From Sediminispirochaeta sp. (GTDB lineage: Bacteria; Spirochaetota; Spirochaetia; DSM-16054; Sediminispirochaetaceae), in contig DSBN01000008.1 of assembly GCA_011046055.1 (NCBI GenBank), forward strand, positions 1 through 12,441: a stretch of 12,441 nt of DNA. Reading direction: 5' to 3'. Of the stretch, positions 1-5,911 are shown in pieces (within the stretch, counting starts at the first letter, position 1; every line of letters begins with the position of its first letter). Below the pieces are notes generated by a model. It ran no database searches. It had not been told where the DNA came from and saw only the letters and a list, made by a program, of their open reading frames with translations. The position numbers and the translations under genes are program-made.

Positions 1-86
1 AGTCCCGACCTTGTCCAGCAGAAACCGCTGTGATGCGCCGCTTTGGGGAGAGAGGATCTCTTGTTCTCGATTTCGAAGGAGTTTCA

Positions 87-1351
87 ATGACGTCACAAAA
101 AATCATGAACCGCTGGTTCACCGTTGTCGGTACCATGCTGATCATTCCCTGTATCGGCGCCGTCTACGCCTGGAGTATATACCGGGACCCCCTGGCGGTA
201 ATTCTGGCGGAGCATCAGAACGTTTCCCCCGAATCCCTGGCCACCCCCCTCAATTTTTCTTTTCGCTGATCATTTTCTTTTTCGCGGTGGGAGCGATTCC
301 CGGCGGGATTATCCAGGACCGGATCGGACCGAAAAAAGTCACCATCATCGGCGGGGCGCTGCTCGGCCTGGGGCTTTTCCTCTCGAGCTTCGCCACAAAT
401 GTCGTGCACCTGTATATTTTTTACGGAGTCTTCAGCGGACTGGGCATCGGATTCGCCTACATCACTCCCCTGGCGACCTGCAACAAGTGGTTTCCCGACA
501 AGCGCGGGGCGATCAGCGGAGTCGCGGTAGCCGGAATGGGCCTCGGAACGATCGTCTTCAGCCCGATCGGCCAGCTGCTGATCGAAAACATCGGTCCCCT
601 GACGGCGATGCGGGTCTTGGGAATAGTGTTTTTCATTCTCGTGACCATTGGAGCCCAGTGGATGGTCCTCCCTCCGGAGGGCTACAGCCCCGCGGGATGG
701 AAGCCTTCGGAGAAACAGAAACGAGAAGTCCATTTTAGCAAAAAGGAGATGCTCAAGACACCGGCTTTTTACAAAATCTGGATCTCCTTCCTGGTCGGTA
801 CCGCGTCGGGCTTGATGATGATCGGGATCGCATCGCCGGTGGGTCAGAAAATAGCCGGTCTGAGCGTGGCCGAGGCCGCCGCTATAGTCGGCATGCTCGG
901 CCTGTTCAACGGAGGGGGCCGGGTGCTTTGGGGGGCCGCGTCGGATAAAATCGGTCGTACCCGTACAATCGCGCTCTTCTCCTTGTTAACCGCCGGCGCC
1001 ATGCTCACCTTCAACTTCATCGCTACCAGCGTCCCCTTCGCCGTATCCCTGTTCATTGTGACCGCCTGTTTCGGCGGATTCATGGCGGTCTTCCCCTCGC
1101 TGACGGCGGATTTCTATGGGACAAAATATTACGGCGGGAACTACGGCATCGTGTACCTGGCCTACGGTTTCGGCGCCCCCCTCGGCGGCTGGATCGGCTC
1201 CGCCTTTCCCTTGAGTATCGCCTTCAATATTGCGGCGGTATGCGCCTTTATATCCTTTATTCTGATGCTCACCATCAAGGCGCCGGAGAAAAAGATGAGT
1301 CCGGAGGCCGTCGCGGAACAGGAAGCCGCCGTCTCCGGGATAAGCGGGTAA
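87..1351 (+). pseudogene. OFA-family MFS transporter (oxalate/formate-antiporter-like), frameshifted
   Basis: Twelve-helix major facilitator of the oxalate:formate antiporter (OFA) family; substrate not assignable. The start at 87 has AAGGAG at 76-81. The first frame gives about 60 residues with the OFA hallmark GAVYAWSIYRDPL, then meets TGA at 267-269. The rest of the protein continues in another frame to TAA at 1349-1351, with the loop 2-3 motif GGIIQDRIGPKKV and the loop 8-9 motif GRVLWGAASDKIGRTR. Adding one T in the T-run near 256-264 restores a continuous reading NFSFSLIIFFFAVGAI and a protein of about 421 residues, normal for the family. One C fewer or more in the neighbouring C-run would also change frame but fits helix 2 less well. 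Either the gene was recently inactivated or the base is a homopolymer sequencing error. Everything else in the protein looks intact. Confidence 0.85.
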
Positions 1352-1406
1352 ACCTCCGATATCCAGCGGAGACTGCAAACAGACGGAAGCAGCTCCGTGA
1401 GGTCAA

Positions 1407-1435
1407 TTGCTTTTTACACGATTTTCGTGTACACT
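1407..1435 (+). promoter_or_regulatory. Promoter of the first PIN toxin-antitoxin operon
   Basis: A -35 box TTGCTT (1407-1412) and a -10 box TACACT (1430-1435) are separated by 17 bp. The predicted start lies near 1442, giving a leader of about 40 nt that includes AGGAGG at 1466-1471, nine bases before the antitoxin ATG. Confidence 0.7.
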
Positions 1436-1443
1436 ATTAGTGT
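1415..1443 (+). promoter_or_regulatory. Two adjacent inverted repeats, probable antitoxin operator
   Basis: TACACGA (1415-1421) and TCGTGTA (1425-1431) form a perfect 7-bp inverted repeat with a 3-bp centre. They are followed by ACACTA (1431-1436) and TAGTGT (1438-1443), a perfect 6-bp repeat with a 1-bp centre. ACAC and GTGT half-sites therefore alternate four times, covering the spacer, the -10 box and the predicted transcription start. Such arrays are typical for autorepression by ribbon-helix-helix antitoxins; the binding protein is inferred to be the product of the next gene. Confidence 0.6.
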
Positions 1444-1480
1444 GCAAATGAGCATGGAATGAAACAGGAGGCGCGGGGAT

Positions 1481-1702
1481 ATGAAAAACATCACCTTCAA
1501 CCTCGATGAGAACCTTATTCGGAGGGCTCGGGAAAAGGCACGAAGAGAGCACAGAAGCCTCAACAAGCTGGTCAAACAGTGGCTCTCGGAGTGGACCTAC
1601 GAAACGAAACGCACGGAAAATTACAACAAGCTCATGGAGCGGTTGCAAGGCTCCTGTGAACCAGGAGGAAAGTTCAGCAGGGACGAGATGAATGAACGAT
1701 AG
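1481..1702 (+). CDS. Ribbon-helix-helix antitoxin (VapB-like)
   Basis: A 73-residue basic protein. Its first 38 residues (MKNITFNLDENLIRRAREKA, then a second helix with SLNKLVKQWLSEW) read as a ribbon-helix-helix DNA-binding unit: one beta strand and two helices. The C-terminal half, with KRTENYNKLMERLQG, would be the flexible part that wraps the toxin. It is expected to bind the operator at 1415-1443 and repress its own operon, and to neutralise the PIN protein encoded next. The toxin ORF starts 11 bp before this gene's TAG, so the two are translationally coupled. The assignment rests on the fold-like pattern, the small size and the partner; the exact antitoxin subfamily is not certain. Confidence 0.8.
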   Translation: MKNITFNLDENLIRRAREKARREHRSLNKLVKQWLSEWTYETKRTENYNKLMERLQGSCEPGGKFSRDEMNER

Positions 1703-2114
1703 CTTCTTTCTGGATACCAATATTTTTGTGTACAGCTTTGACAACAAAGAGCCGGGGAAACGGAAGCGTGCGCAAGAGTTGATCCGTGCCGCGTTAGAAG
1801 GACGGGGAACGACAAGCTGGCAGGTTCTTCAAGAGTTTTCCAACGTGGCGCTCCATAAGTTTGAGAAGCCCATGGGAAGAGACGATTTGAAAGAGTATCT
1901 TCAGACCGTACTCTTCCCCCTCTGTACCGTATGGCCCGAAGAGACTTTGTACCAAGGGGCCTTGAGCGTCGGATTGGAGACGGGATACCGATGGTACGAC
2001 AGCCTCATACTGGCCTCGGCCCTGAAGTCAAACGCGGCTGTCCTTTATTCCGAGGACTTGCAGCACGATCGAGTCTATCGAAGCATCCGGATACGAAATC
2101 CCTTCTTTGAATAA
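1692..2114 (+). CDS. PIN-domain toxin ribonuclease (VapC-like)
   Basis: A 140-residue single-domain PIN protein, the usual size for VapC toxins, which are metal-dependent endoribonucleases cutting tRNA or rRNA when freed from the antitoxin. Likely metal-binding acidic residues are D8 in FFLDTNIFVYSF, E48 in WQVLQEFSN, D103 in GYRWYDSLILASAL and E121/D122 in LYSEDLQHD. The WYDSLILASA and YSEDLQHG-like motifs place it with a chromosomal PIN subgroup that differs from the second PIN toxin at 6946-7344, so the two modules are not recent duplicates. The ATG lies inside the end of the antitoxin gene. Its TAA is only 2 bp from the stop of the convergent FHA gene, and no terminator is visible between them. 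It looks intact. Confidence 0.88.
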   Translation: MNDSFFLDTNIFVYSFDNKEPGKRKRAQELIRAALEGRGTTSWQVLQEFSNVALHKFEKPMGRDDLKEYLQTVLFPLCTVWPEETLYQGALSVGLETGYRWYDSLILASALKSNAAVLYSEDLQHDRVYRSIRIRNPFFE

Positions 2115-2116
2115 AA

Positions 2117-2677
2117 TCAGCGTATCGGTCCCCTATACAGGGCGACCAGTTCCATCCGGCTGTGACAGCCGGTCTTCTTGTAGATGTTCTGGATGTGGAG
2201 CTTGGCGGTGCCAGAGCTGATGTACAGTTTTTCGCCGATTTCTGGACTTGTCTTCCCGCGCAGCAGCAGGTAAAGCACATCCTGCTCGCGCACGGAGAGG
2301 CCGTAGGTGCGGGCGAACGCGCTTTTGGGGTCCCGCCGGTACTCGACAATGGTCTGGTCCCCCGCCTCGCCCGGCTCCTGGTAGCATATGCTGAACTCAT
2401 AGCCGCCGATCTGCAGGATGTCTCCGTGGTGAAGCAGCCGCCGCCCCTCTATCCGAGCGCCGTTCAAAAAGGTCCCGTTCCGCGAGTCCGAATCTTCGAT
2501 GTACAGATCATTCCCGTCACGATACACACAGGCGTGCCGCCGCGATACTCCGGCGGTGGAGAGAATGAGATCCCGGTCCGTCCCGCGACCGATACTGAAG
2601 CGCCGCTTGTAGATGGGAACTATCCAGGGTGACTTGTCAGGCAGCTGCCCCTGCAGGTACCACTCTCTTGCACTCAT
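2117..2677 (-). CDS. FHA domain fused to a LuxR/GerE-type HTH: probable phospho-responsive transcription regulator
   Basis: A 186-residue cytoplasmic protein with two domains. Residues about 25-97 form a forkhead-associated phosphothreonine-binding domain with the key motifs SIGRG (G30, R31), VSRRHA (S45, H48) and SRNGTFLNG (N67, G68, T69, N72). Residues about 125-184 form a LuxR/GerE helix-turn-helix: GLSVREQDVL, the recognition region ISSGTAKLHIQNIYKKTG, and SRMEL. A linker with DQTIVEYRRD joins them and contains a threonine that a kinase could modify, although no kinase gene is in the window. The ATG at 2677 is the only plausible start; no Shine-Dalgarno precedes it and a -10 box sits 8 nt upstream, so the mRNA may be leaderless. 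The targets are unknown. The stop codon is TGA. Confidence 0.85.
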   Translation of the reverse strand: MSAREWYLQGQLPDKSPWIVPIYKRRFSIGRGTDRDLILSTAGVSRRHACVYRDGNDLYIEDSDSRNGTFLNGARIEGRRLLHHGDILQIGGYEFSICYQEPGEAGDQTIVEYRRDPKSAFARTYGLSVREQDVLYLLLRGKTSPEIGEKLYISSGTAKLHIQNIYKKTGCHSRMELVALYRGPIR

Positions 2678-2685
2678 ACGGATAA

Positions 2686-2715
2686 ATTATACCAAATGGC
2701 ATATACGATTTTCCA
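2686..2715 (-). promoter_or_regulatory. Extended -10 promoter immediately upstream of the FHA-LuxR gene
   Basis: On the minus strand, TGG followed by a perfect TATAAT (complement of 2686-2691) forms an extended -10 element. A weak -35, TGGAAA (complement of 2710-2715), lies 18 bp further upstream. Only 8 nt separate TATAAT from the ATG at 2677, so transcription should begin within about 0-3 nt of the start codon. Confidence 0.6.
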
Positions 2716-2750
2716 GCCTCAGGGGCTATGCTTTTCACATGAGTTTCTCA

Positions 2751-2765
2751 CGCCGCATCGCGGCG
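2751..2765 (+). repeat. Small GC-rich hairpin in the leader of the 172-residue ORF
   Basis: CGCCGC, loop ATC, GCGGCG: a perfect 6-bp stem ending 10 nt before the AAGGAG ribosome binding site at 2776-2781. It could be a leader structure or a protein site. It has no T-run, so it is not a terminator. Confidence 0.4.
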
Positions 2766-2787
2766 ATTAAAACACAAGGAGCAAACT

Positions 2788-3306
2788 ATGGAACAAGATC
2801 TGTCAGTACCTGAAAACATTCAAAAGCACCTGCAATTCGTGGCCGCATCTTTCGGCCTGGGGCAGGATGTGGAGTCAATCCGCCGGCTCGCCGAGAGCTG
2901 GGAGGAGAAGCTCGAAGCCTTTGAGAATCGTATGATCGAGCTGGGCATGGATGAGATAGACTCCTTCGAAGCCAACGACGAACGGGCGGCTCTGGCTTTG
3001 ACCTATTCGGGTTCACTCCTGTCCATCGGCCCTCTGGTCGATGGGAGCAGAAGGATCGATTACACCAGTATCGGTCTGCGCAAGGACGTTCCGGAGAGCA
3101 TTGCAGAGGAAGCCTGTACGCTGAAGTACGATATGGAGGTAGAAAATCAGATCGAATTCGAGGGTGGTTCAATCAAAAAGACCTCACCGATCTACAAAAT
3201 CGTCGCCGCTCCCGAATCATTGAACGCCGACGAACAGGAAGAGCTGATCGACGAGGCGAAAACCAGCATCATCGACACCTTCGTCGATCTGAATCAGGAG
3301 CTGTAG
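2788..3306 (+). CDS. Hypothetical acidic protein, 172 residues
   Basis: Not recognised. The ORF has a good ribosome binding site, AAGGAG at 2776-2781, six bases before the ATG, and its codon use resembles that of its neighbours, so it is very likely a real gene. The product is acidic, has no signal peptide or membrane segment, and should be cytoplasmic. Residues about 25-60 are rich in Glu, Leu and Arg and read as a long amphipathic helix (RRLAESWEEKLEAFENRMIE). The middle, with ALTYSGSLLSIGPLVDG and the strand-like IDYTSIGLRKDVP, suggests a mixed alpha/beta section. The C-terminus, NADEQEELIDEAKTSIIDTF, is helical again. It diverges from the FHA regulator across a 110-bp gap and converges on hepT with 4 bp between stop codons. 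No clear promoter is visible. No function is proposed. Confidence 0.75.
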   Translation: MEQDLSVPENIQKHLQFVAASFGLGQDVESIRRLAESWEEKLEAFENRMIELGMDEIDSFEANDERAALALTYSGSLLSIGPLVDGSRRIDYTSIGLRKDVPESIAEEACTLKYDMEVENQIEFEGGSIKKTSPIYKIVAAPESLNADEQEELIDEAKTSIIDTFVDLNQEL

Positions 3307-3310
3307 TCCC

Positions 3311-3721
3311 TCACTCGGCATGAGGCAGCAAGAGTTCTGTAAAACGAATAAGATCGGCAGTGTCCTCGGTAATTATAGTGCGCACTATTTCCATGTTTAC
3401 TGTTTGATATTCGTGAATGACGGTGTTCCGAAAACCTATCATTTTTTTCAAATGGGATGCGAGCTCCGGAGGGACAATACCCTCTCGGGCGAGGAGCTCG
3501 AAACTTTCGGCCGAATCCGTGGGAACGCCCAGTTTTTTTCCTTTGACCAGATGGTTGGCCAGATCAATCGCCTGTTCACAAGCTCGCATGAGATTGAGAA
3601 TAGCCGCATCCTGTCGGGTGTAATCGGTAAGGAAGTCCGCACCTGCTTCAGCATACTCGTCTCTGGCTCTTTTGACACAGCGCTGGATACTGACTATTTT
3701 ATTGAGAATTAAATCGTTCAT
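3311..3721 (-). CDS. hepT: HepT-like HEPN ribonuclease toxin (DUF86)
   Basis: A 136-residue all-helical HEPN protein. The diagnostic RNase motif R-X4-H-X-Y is present as RNTVIHEY (R98, H103, Y105). HepT toxins cut RNA and are held in check by a MntA nucleotidyltransferase, which in characterised systems AMPylates the tyrosine of this motif; Y105 would be the target. The gene starts inside the last codons of mntA with a 4-bp ATGA overlap, so the two are translated together, antitoxin first. It ends with TGA, 4 bp from the stop of the convergent 172-residue ORF. Length and motif are complete, so it should be active. Confidence 0.88.
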   Translation of the reverse strand: MNDLILNKIVSIQRCVKRARDEYAEAGADFLTDYTRQDAAILNLMRACEQAIDLANHLVKGKKLGVPTDSAESFELLAREGIVPPELASHLKKMIGFRNTVIHEYQTVNMEIVRTIITEDTADLIRFTELLLPHAE

Positions 3722-4137
3722 AGGACATACGACCTTTTCGTACGAAAAACTTCTTGAAGGATTTCTCTGCGCTCATCGTTGAGTTTCTGATAGTAGGAGA
3801 TGCTCAGCATCTCGAACTCATCCGTCGCATCGGCATCTCCGGTATAGAACCTCACTCCGGTAGTTATGATCTCCTTCTTGAACACCACTGAGACCCTCCT
3901 CAGGTTGATAAGATCTACCGGTCTTCGCCTAATCTCTTCGAGCTCCGGCCGCAGTTGTCGGTACAGTTCCAAGTCCGCCTGGGAAGCACGCGCGGGAGGC
4001 AGCAAGACAGCAACATCAAGGTCGCTTCCCTCCCTCGTCTGCCCGGTGGCAGCGGAACCAAAAAGGTACAGCGCCTGGCTCTCTGGAAAACGGCGGAGAA
4101 TAGTATCGGTAAAGGCGCTCAGTAGTTGCGAGTCCAT
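3718..4137 (-). CDS. mntA: MntA-like minimal nucleotidyltransferase antitoxin
   Basis: A 139-residue minimal nucleotidyltransferase. The signature G-S-X10-D-X-D is complete: G27, S28 in YLFGSAATG, then D39 and D41 in SDLDVAVLLPP, and a third acidic residue, D75, in PVDLINLR. In the HepT/MntA family this enzyme transfers AMP from ATP to the HepT tyrosine and so neutralises it. The frame extends to a TTG at 4143, but that codon lies in the predicted -10 box, so the ATG at 4137 is preferred. With a -10 box 5 nt upstream and no Shine-Dalgarno, the mRNA may be leaderless. The 3' end overlaps hepT by 4 bp. It is surrounded by a transposase relic and other toxin-antitoxin genes, consistent with a mobile module. 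Confidence 0.87.
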   Translation of the reverse strand: MDSQLLSAFTDTILRRFPESQALYLFGSAATGQTREGSDLDVAVLLPPARASQADLELYRQLRPELEEIRRRPVDLINLRRVSVVFKKEIITTGVRFYTGDADATDEFEMLSISYYQKLNDERREILQEVFRTKRSYVL

Positions 4138-4142
4138 AGACA

Positions 4143-4171
4143 ATTATCGACCCCCTGAGGAGAAGTGTCAA
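4143..4171 (-). promoter_or_regulatory. Near-consensus promoter of mntA-hepT
   Basis: On the minus strand, a perfect -35 TTGACA (complement of 4166-4171) and a -10 GATAAT (complement of 4143-4148) are 17 bp apart. The -10 ends 5 nt before the ATG at 4137, placing the transcription start at or next to the start codon. A second TTGACA (complement of 4187-4192) lies upstream but lacks a good -10. Confidence 0.75.
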
Positions 4172-4191
4172 TCGTGTCACCAAAGGTGTCA
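4165..4191. repeat. Three direct GTGTCA repeats over the mntA promoter
   Basis: GTGTCA occurs at 4165-4170, 4174-4179 and 4186-4191 in the same orientation. On the minus strand these are TGACAC repeats overlapping and preceding the -35 box. They could be an operator for the toxin-antitoxin complex. Closely spaced GTGTCA-type repeats also occur at IS21-family ends, and a transposase relic lies just to the right, so an old IS end is the alternative. Confidence 0.5.
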
Positions 4192-4247
4192 ACAACGGTT
4201 TAAAAGTTCCGCTTTTCAACGCTTTAGCGGTTCAGTCATCACACTCA

Positions 4248-4630
4248 TGCGGATCCGGGGTATACGCCATTAAGAAGTTCGGCATCACCGATCGGGAAAC
4301 GGTCCAGCAAATCAGGAAAAATCATTACTTGCAGTATCTGATATGCTTGGAAGGTTACCGAGACAAAGAGCCTTTTGCCCCTCCGATTTGAAGCTTTTGA
4401 ATAATGCTCGGGAGAAACTCAAAGAGATTATCGATGTTCTGCATGAACCACATAAGGGAGAACGGAAGAAGATACGCACCTACCGGCGAAAGGCTCGAAA
4501 AGAGTATTTGAAAGCGGCCAAAAAGCGCCGTCCTTCTAAACAGAAGATCAGTAGGGATCTTCTTTTGTCTGTTTTTTCGCTGCTCCGGAATCTTGGATTT
4601 TTACCTCGTAGTGGAAAAAAATTCGCATAG
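4248..4630 (+). pseudogene. IS1182/IS5-like transposase relic with internal deletion
   Basis: Two pieces of one DDE transposase. The first, at about 4248-4391, reads IKKFGITDRETVQQI and then RKNHYLQYLICLEGYRDKEP, the DUF772-type N-terminal region that follows the start in IS1182-like transposases; it lacks its own beginning. The second, in another frame from about 4385 to TAG at 4628-4630, contains NNAREKLKEIIDVLHE and RTYRRKARKEYLKAAKKRRP, a stretch that lies much further inside the full protein. The join near 4385-4391 therefore removed on the order of a hundred residues, including catalytic sequence, and the C-terminal third is also gone. The copy cannot transpose. It occupies most of the 680-bp gap between mntA and the desaturase. 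The family call rests on remembered sequence pattern. Confidence 0.75.
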
Positions 4631-4644
4631 GATGGTTCAGTTGG

Positions 4645-4664
4645 GGTTATTCAGCAAGCCCTAC
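4645..4664. other. Possible IS terminal sequence
   Basis: GGTTATTCAGCAAGCCCTAC directly follows the transposase relic and resembles the terminal inverted repeat of IS5/IS1182-type elements. No matching inverted copy was found on the left side of the relic, consistent with a left-end deletion. From about 4665 to 4720 the DNA is AT-rich with no gene. Confidence 0.35.
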
Positions 4665-4734
4665 TTATTTTAAGACTATTTTGACCATAAACCTATTTTA
4701 TTTGATAACTCCACTTTTAACACACAGCTCCGCA

Positions 4735-4763
4735 TTGCGGCGAGCTCTCCCCTGTATTATACT
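4735..4763 (+). promoter_or_regulatory. Promoter of the desaturase gene
   Basis: A -35 TTGCGG (4735-4740) and a -10 TATACT (4758-4763) are 17 bp apart. The expected leader is about 50 nt and contains AAGGAGG just before the coding start, in contrast to the leaderless-looking genes nearby. Conservation of a good promoter suggests the gene was functional until recently, or still is. Confidence 0.6.
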
Positions 4764-4822
4764 TTTAGATGTCCCCGGCATGAATCGATGAAACGATTGG
4801 ACCAAGGAGGAAGTGCGCTGCC

Positions 4823-5860
4823 ATGGTCAAAAGCGAGAGCAGAGACGATGGAGCCGATCGGCGGAAAAAAGCCATGAAGCCCAAGCCGAAGTGGCCTGAG
4901 TGGTACGCCGAGTTGCGGAAGTATCGAAGCCGCAGTACCGGGAAAGCCGTGTGGCAGCTAATAAATACGCTCGTCCCCTACGCGGCGCTTTGGGCAGTGA
5001 TGATCTGGATGATGCAAAAGGGCTACTCCTATTGGATCACCTTGGGGCTGTCCTTGATTGCAGCCTTGCTGCTGGTACGGGTCTTTATACTTTTTCACGA
5101 CTGCGTACACGGATCGCTGTTTTCACAAAAGAGAGCCAATACCGTGTTCGGTTATCTGCTGGGTCTTTTGGTCTTCACCCCCTTTGAAGATTGGCGCTAC
5201 AGTCATCTTCAACATCACGCCACGTACGCGGATCTCGACTCCCGCGGTTTCGGAGATATATGGACCATGACCAAAGAGGAGTATGAAGCGGCTCCAAAGG
5301 GCACGCGGATCTCCTACCGTCTGTTCCGTCATCCTCTCGTCCTCCTCGGTTTGGGTCCGGTATTCACTTTTCTGCTCCGGTTTCGGCTTCCGTCGAAAAT
5401 GGCGAGACGAAAGGCACAGGTGAACATAATAGTGACAAACCTGCTGATCGCCGCGATTGTCGTGAGCGCTTCGCTGCTGATGGGATTTTGAACCTACGTG
5501 GGGATTCAGCTTCCCGTAATCTGGCTGGCAGGTCTCATGGGGATATGGCTGTTTTATGTGCAGCACCAGTTCTACGGCGTCTACTGATCACGCGGCGAGG
5601 AGTGGAACCCGCTGCGGGCGGCGATGGAGGGCAGCTCTTTTTACAAGCTGCCGGGAGTGCTGCGTTGGTTCTCTTCGAATATCGGCTACCACCACGTCCA
5701 TCATTTGAGTCCCCGAATTCCGAATTATCTTCTCAAAAAGTGCTACGACGCCGTACCGGCGCTGCAGAATAAACAGCCCCTTACCTTCTGGAAGAGTCTC
5801 GCTTGTATCCGCTTAAAACTCTGGGACGAGAGGCGAAAGGAGTTGGTGGGTTTTTCATAA
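4823..5860 (+). pseudogene. Acyl-lipid fatty-acid desaturase (DesA/Des type) with two in-frame TGA codons
   Basis: Membrane di-iron desaturase that would introduce a double bond into membrane acyl chains. One reading frame of 345 codons runs from ATG 4823 (AAGGAGG 12 nt upstream) to TAA 5858-5860, interrupted only by TGA at 5489-5491 (codon 223) and 5585-5587 (codon 255). All three histidine boxes are present: HDCVH at 92-96, HLQHH at 128-132 and HHVHH at 290-294. The last lies beyond both TGA codons, so a product ending at the first TGA would be inactive. The sequence between and after the TGA codons is fully family-like (FYVQHQF, EGSSFYKLPGVL, HHLSPRIPNY). TGA 255 falls in VYxSRGEEW, where homologues usually carry Trp; TGA 223 in MGFxTYVGIQLP could also be Trp or Arg. 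No frameshift is needed. Either two point mutations made a young pseudogene or the TGA codons are read through. Confidence 0.88.
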
Positions 5861-5875
5861 AGTATATTTTTAAAA

Positions 5876-5904
5876 TTGCCCTGCCGGCGAGTATTGAGTA
5901 TACT
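5876..5904 (+). promoter_or_regulatory. Promoter overlapping the start of the fatty-acid hydroxylase gene
   Basis: A -35 TTGCCC (5876-5881) and a -10 TATACT (5899-5904) have exactly 17 bp between them. The ATG at 5912 follows the -10 by 7 nt, so the predicted transcript begins at or within a base or so of the start codon. No Shine-Dalgarno is present. Confidence 0.6.
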
Positions 5905-5911
5905 AGTCGGT

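Noticed and set aside
1..86. Possible gene or RNA upstream of the MFS transporter
   Set aside because: Only the ribosome binding site before 87 is convincing; the sequence is too short and shows no RNA gene or clear promoter.
245..269. Programmed frameshifting in the MFS transporter
   Set aside because: Transporters of this family are not known to use it, no downstream stimulatory structure was seen, and a one-base indel in a homopolymer is simpler.
215..733. 172-residue minus-strand frame opposite the MFS transporter
   Set aside because: Charged, low-complexity product antisense to clear membrane-helix coding sequence; no start signals.
1354..1371. CTCCG-N8-CGGAG hairpin after the MFS gene as a terminator
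   Set aside because: Short stem without a T-run.
3309..3325. CCTCA-N7-TGAGG hairpin between convergent stops as a bidirectional terminator
   Set aside because: Only a 5-bp stem with no T-run on either side.
3735..3748. 14-bp palindrome TTTTCGTACGAAAA inside mntA
   Set aside because: Lies within coding sequence for the C-terminal residues of MntA. It could be a chance palindrome and no promoter is associated with it.
4137..4143. TTG at 4143 as the mntA start
   Set aside because: The codon falls inside the predicted -10 GATAAT; the ATG at 4137 fits the promoter and the family N-terminus.
4823..5860. Genome-wide use of TGA as Trp
   Set aside because: Several intact genes here (FHA-LuxR, hepT, mntA, hydroxylase, first-overlap vapB) end at TGA in the expected place, and Trp is encoded by TGG throughout, so a global code change is not supported.
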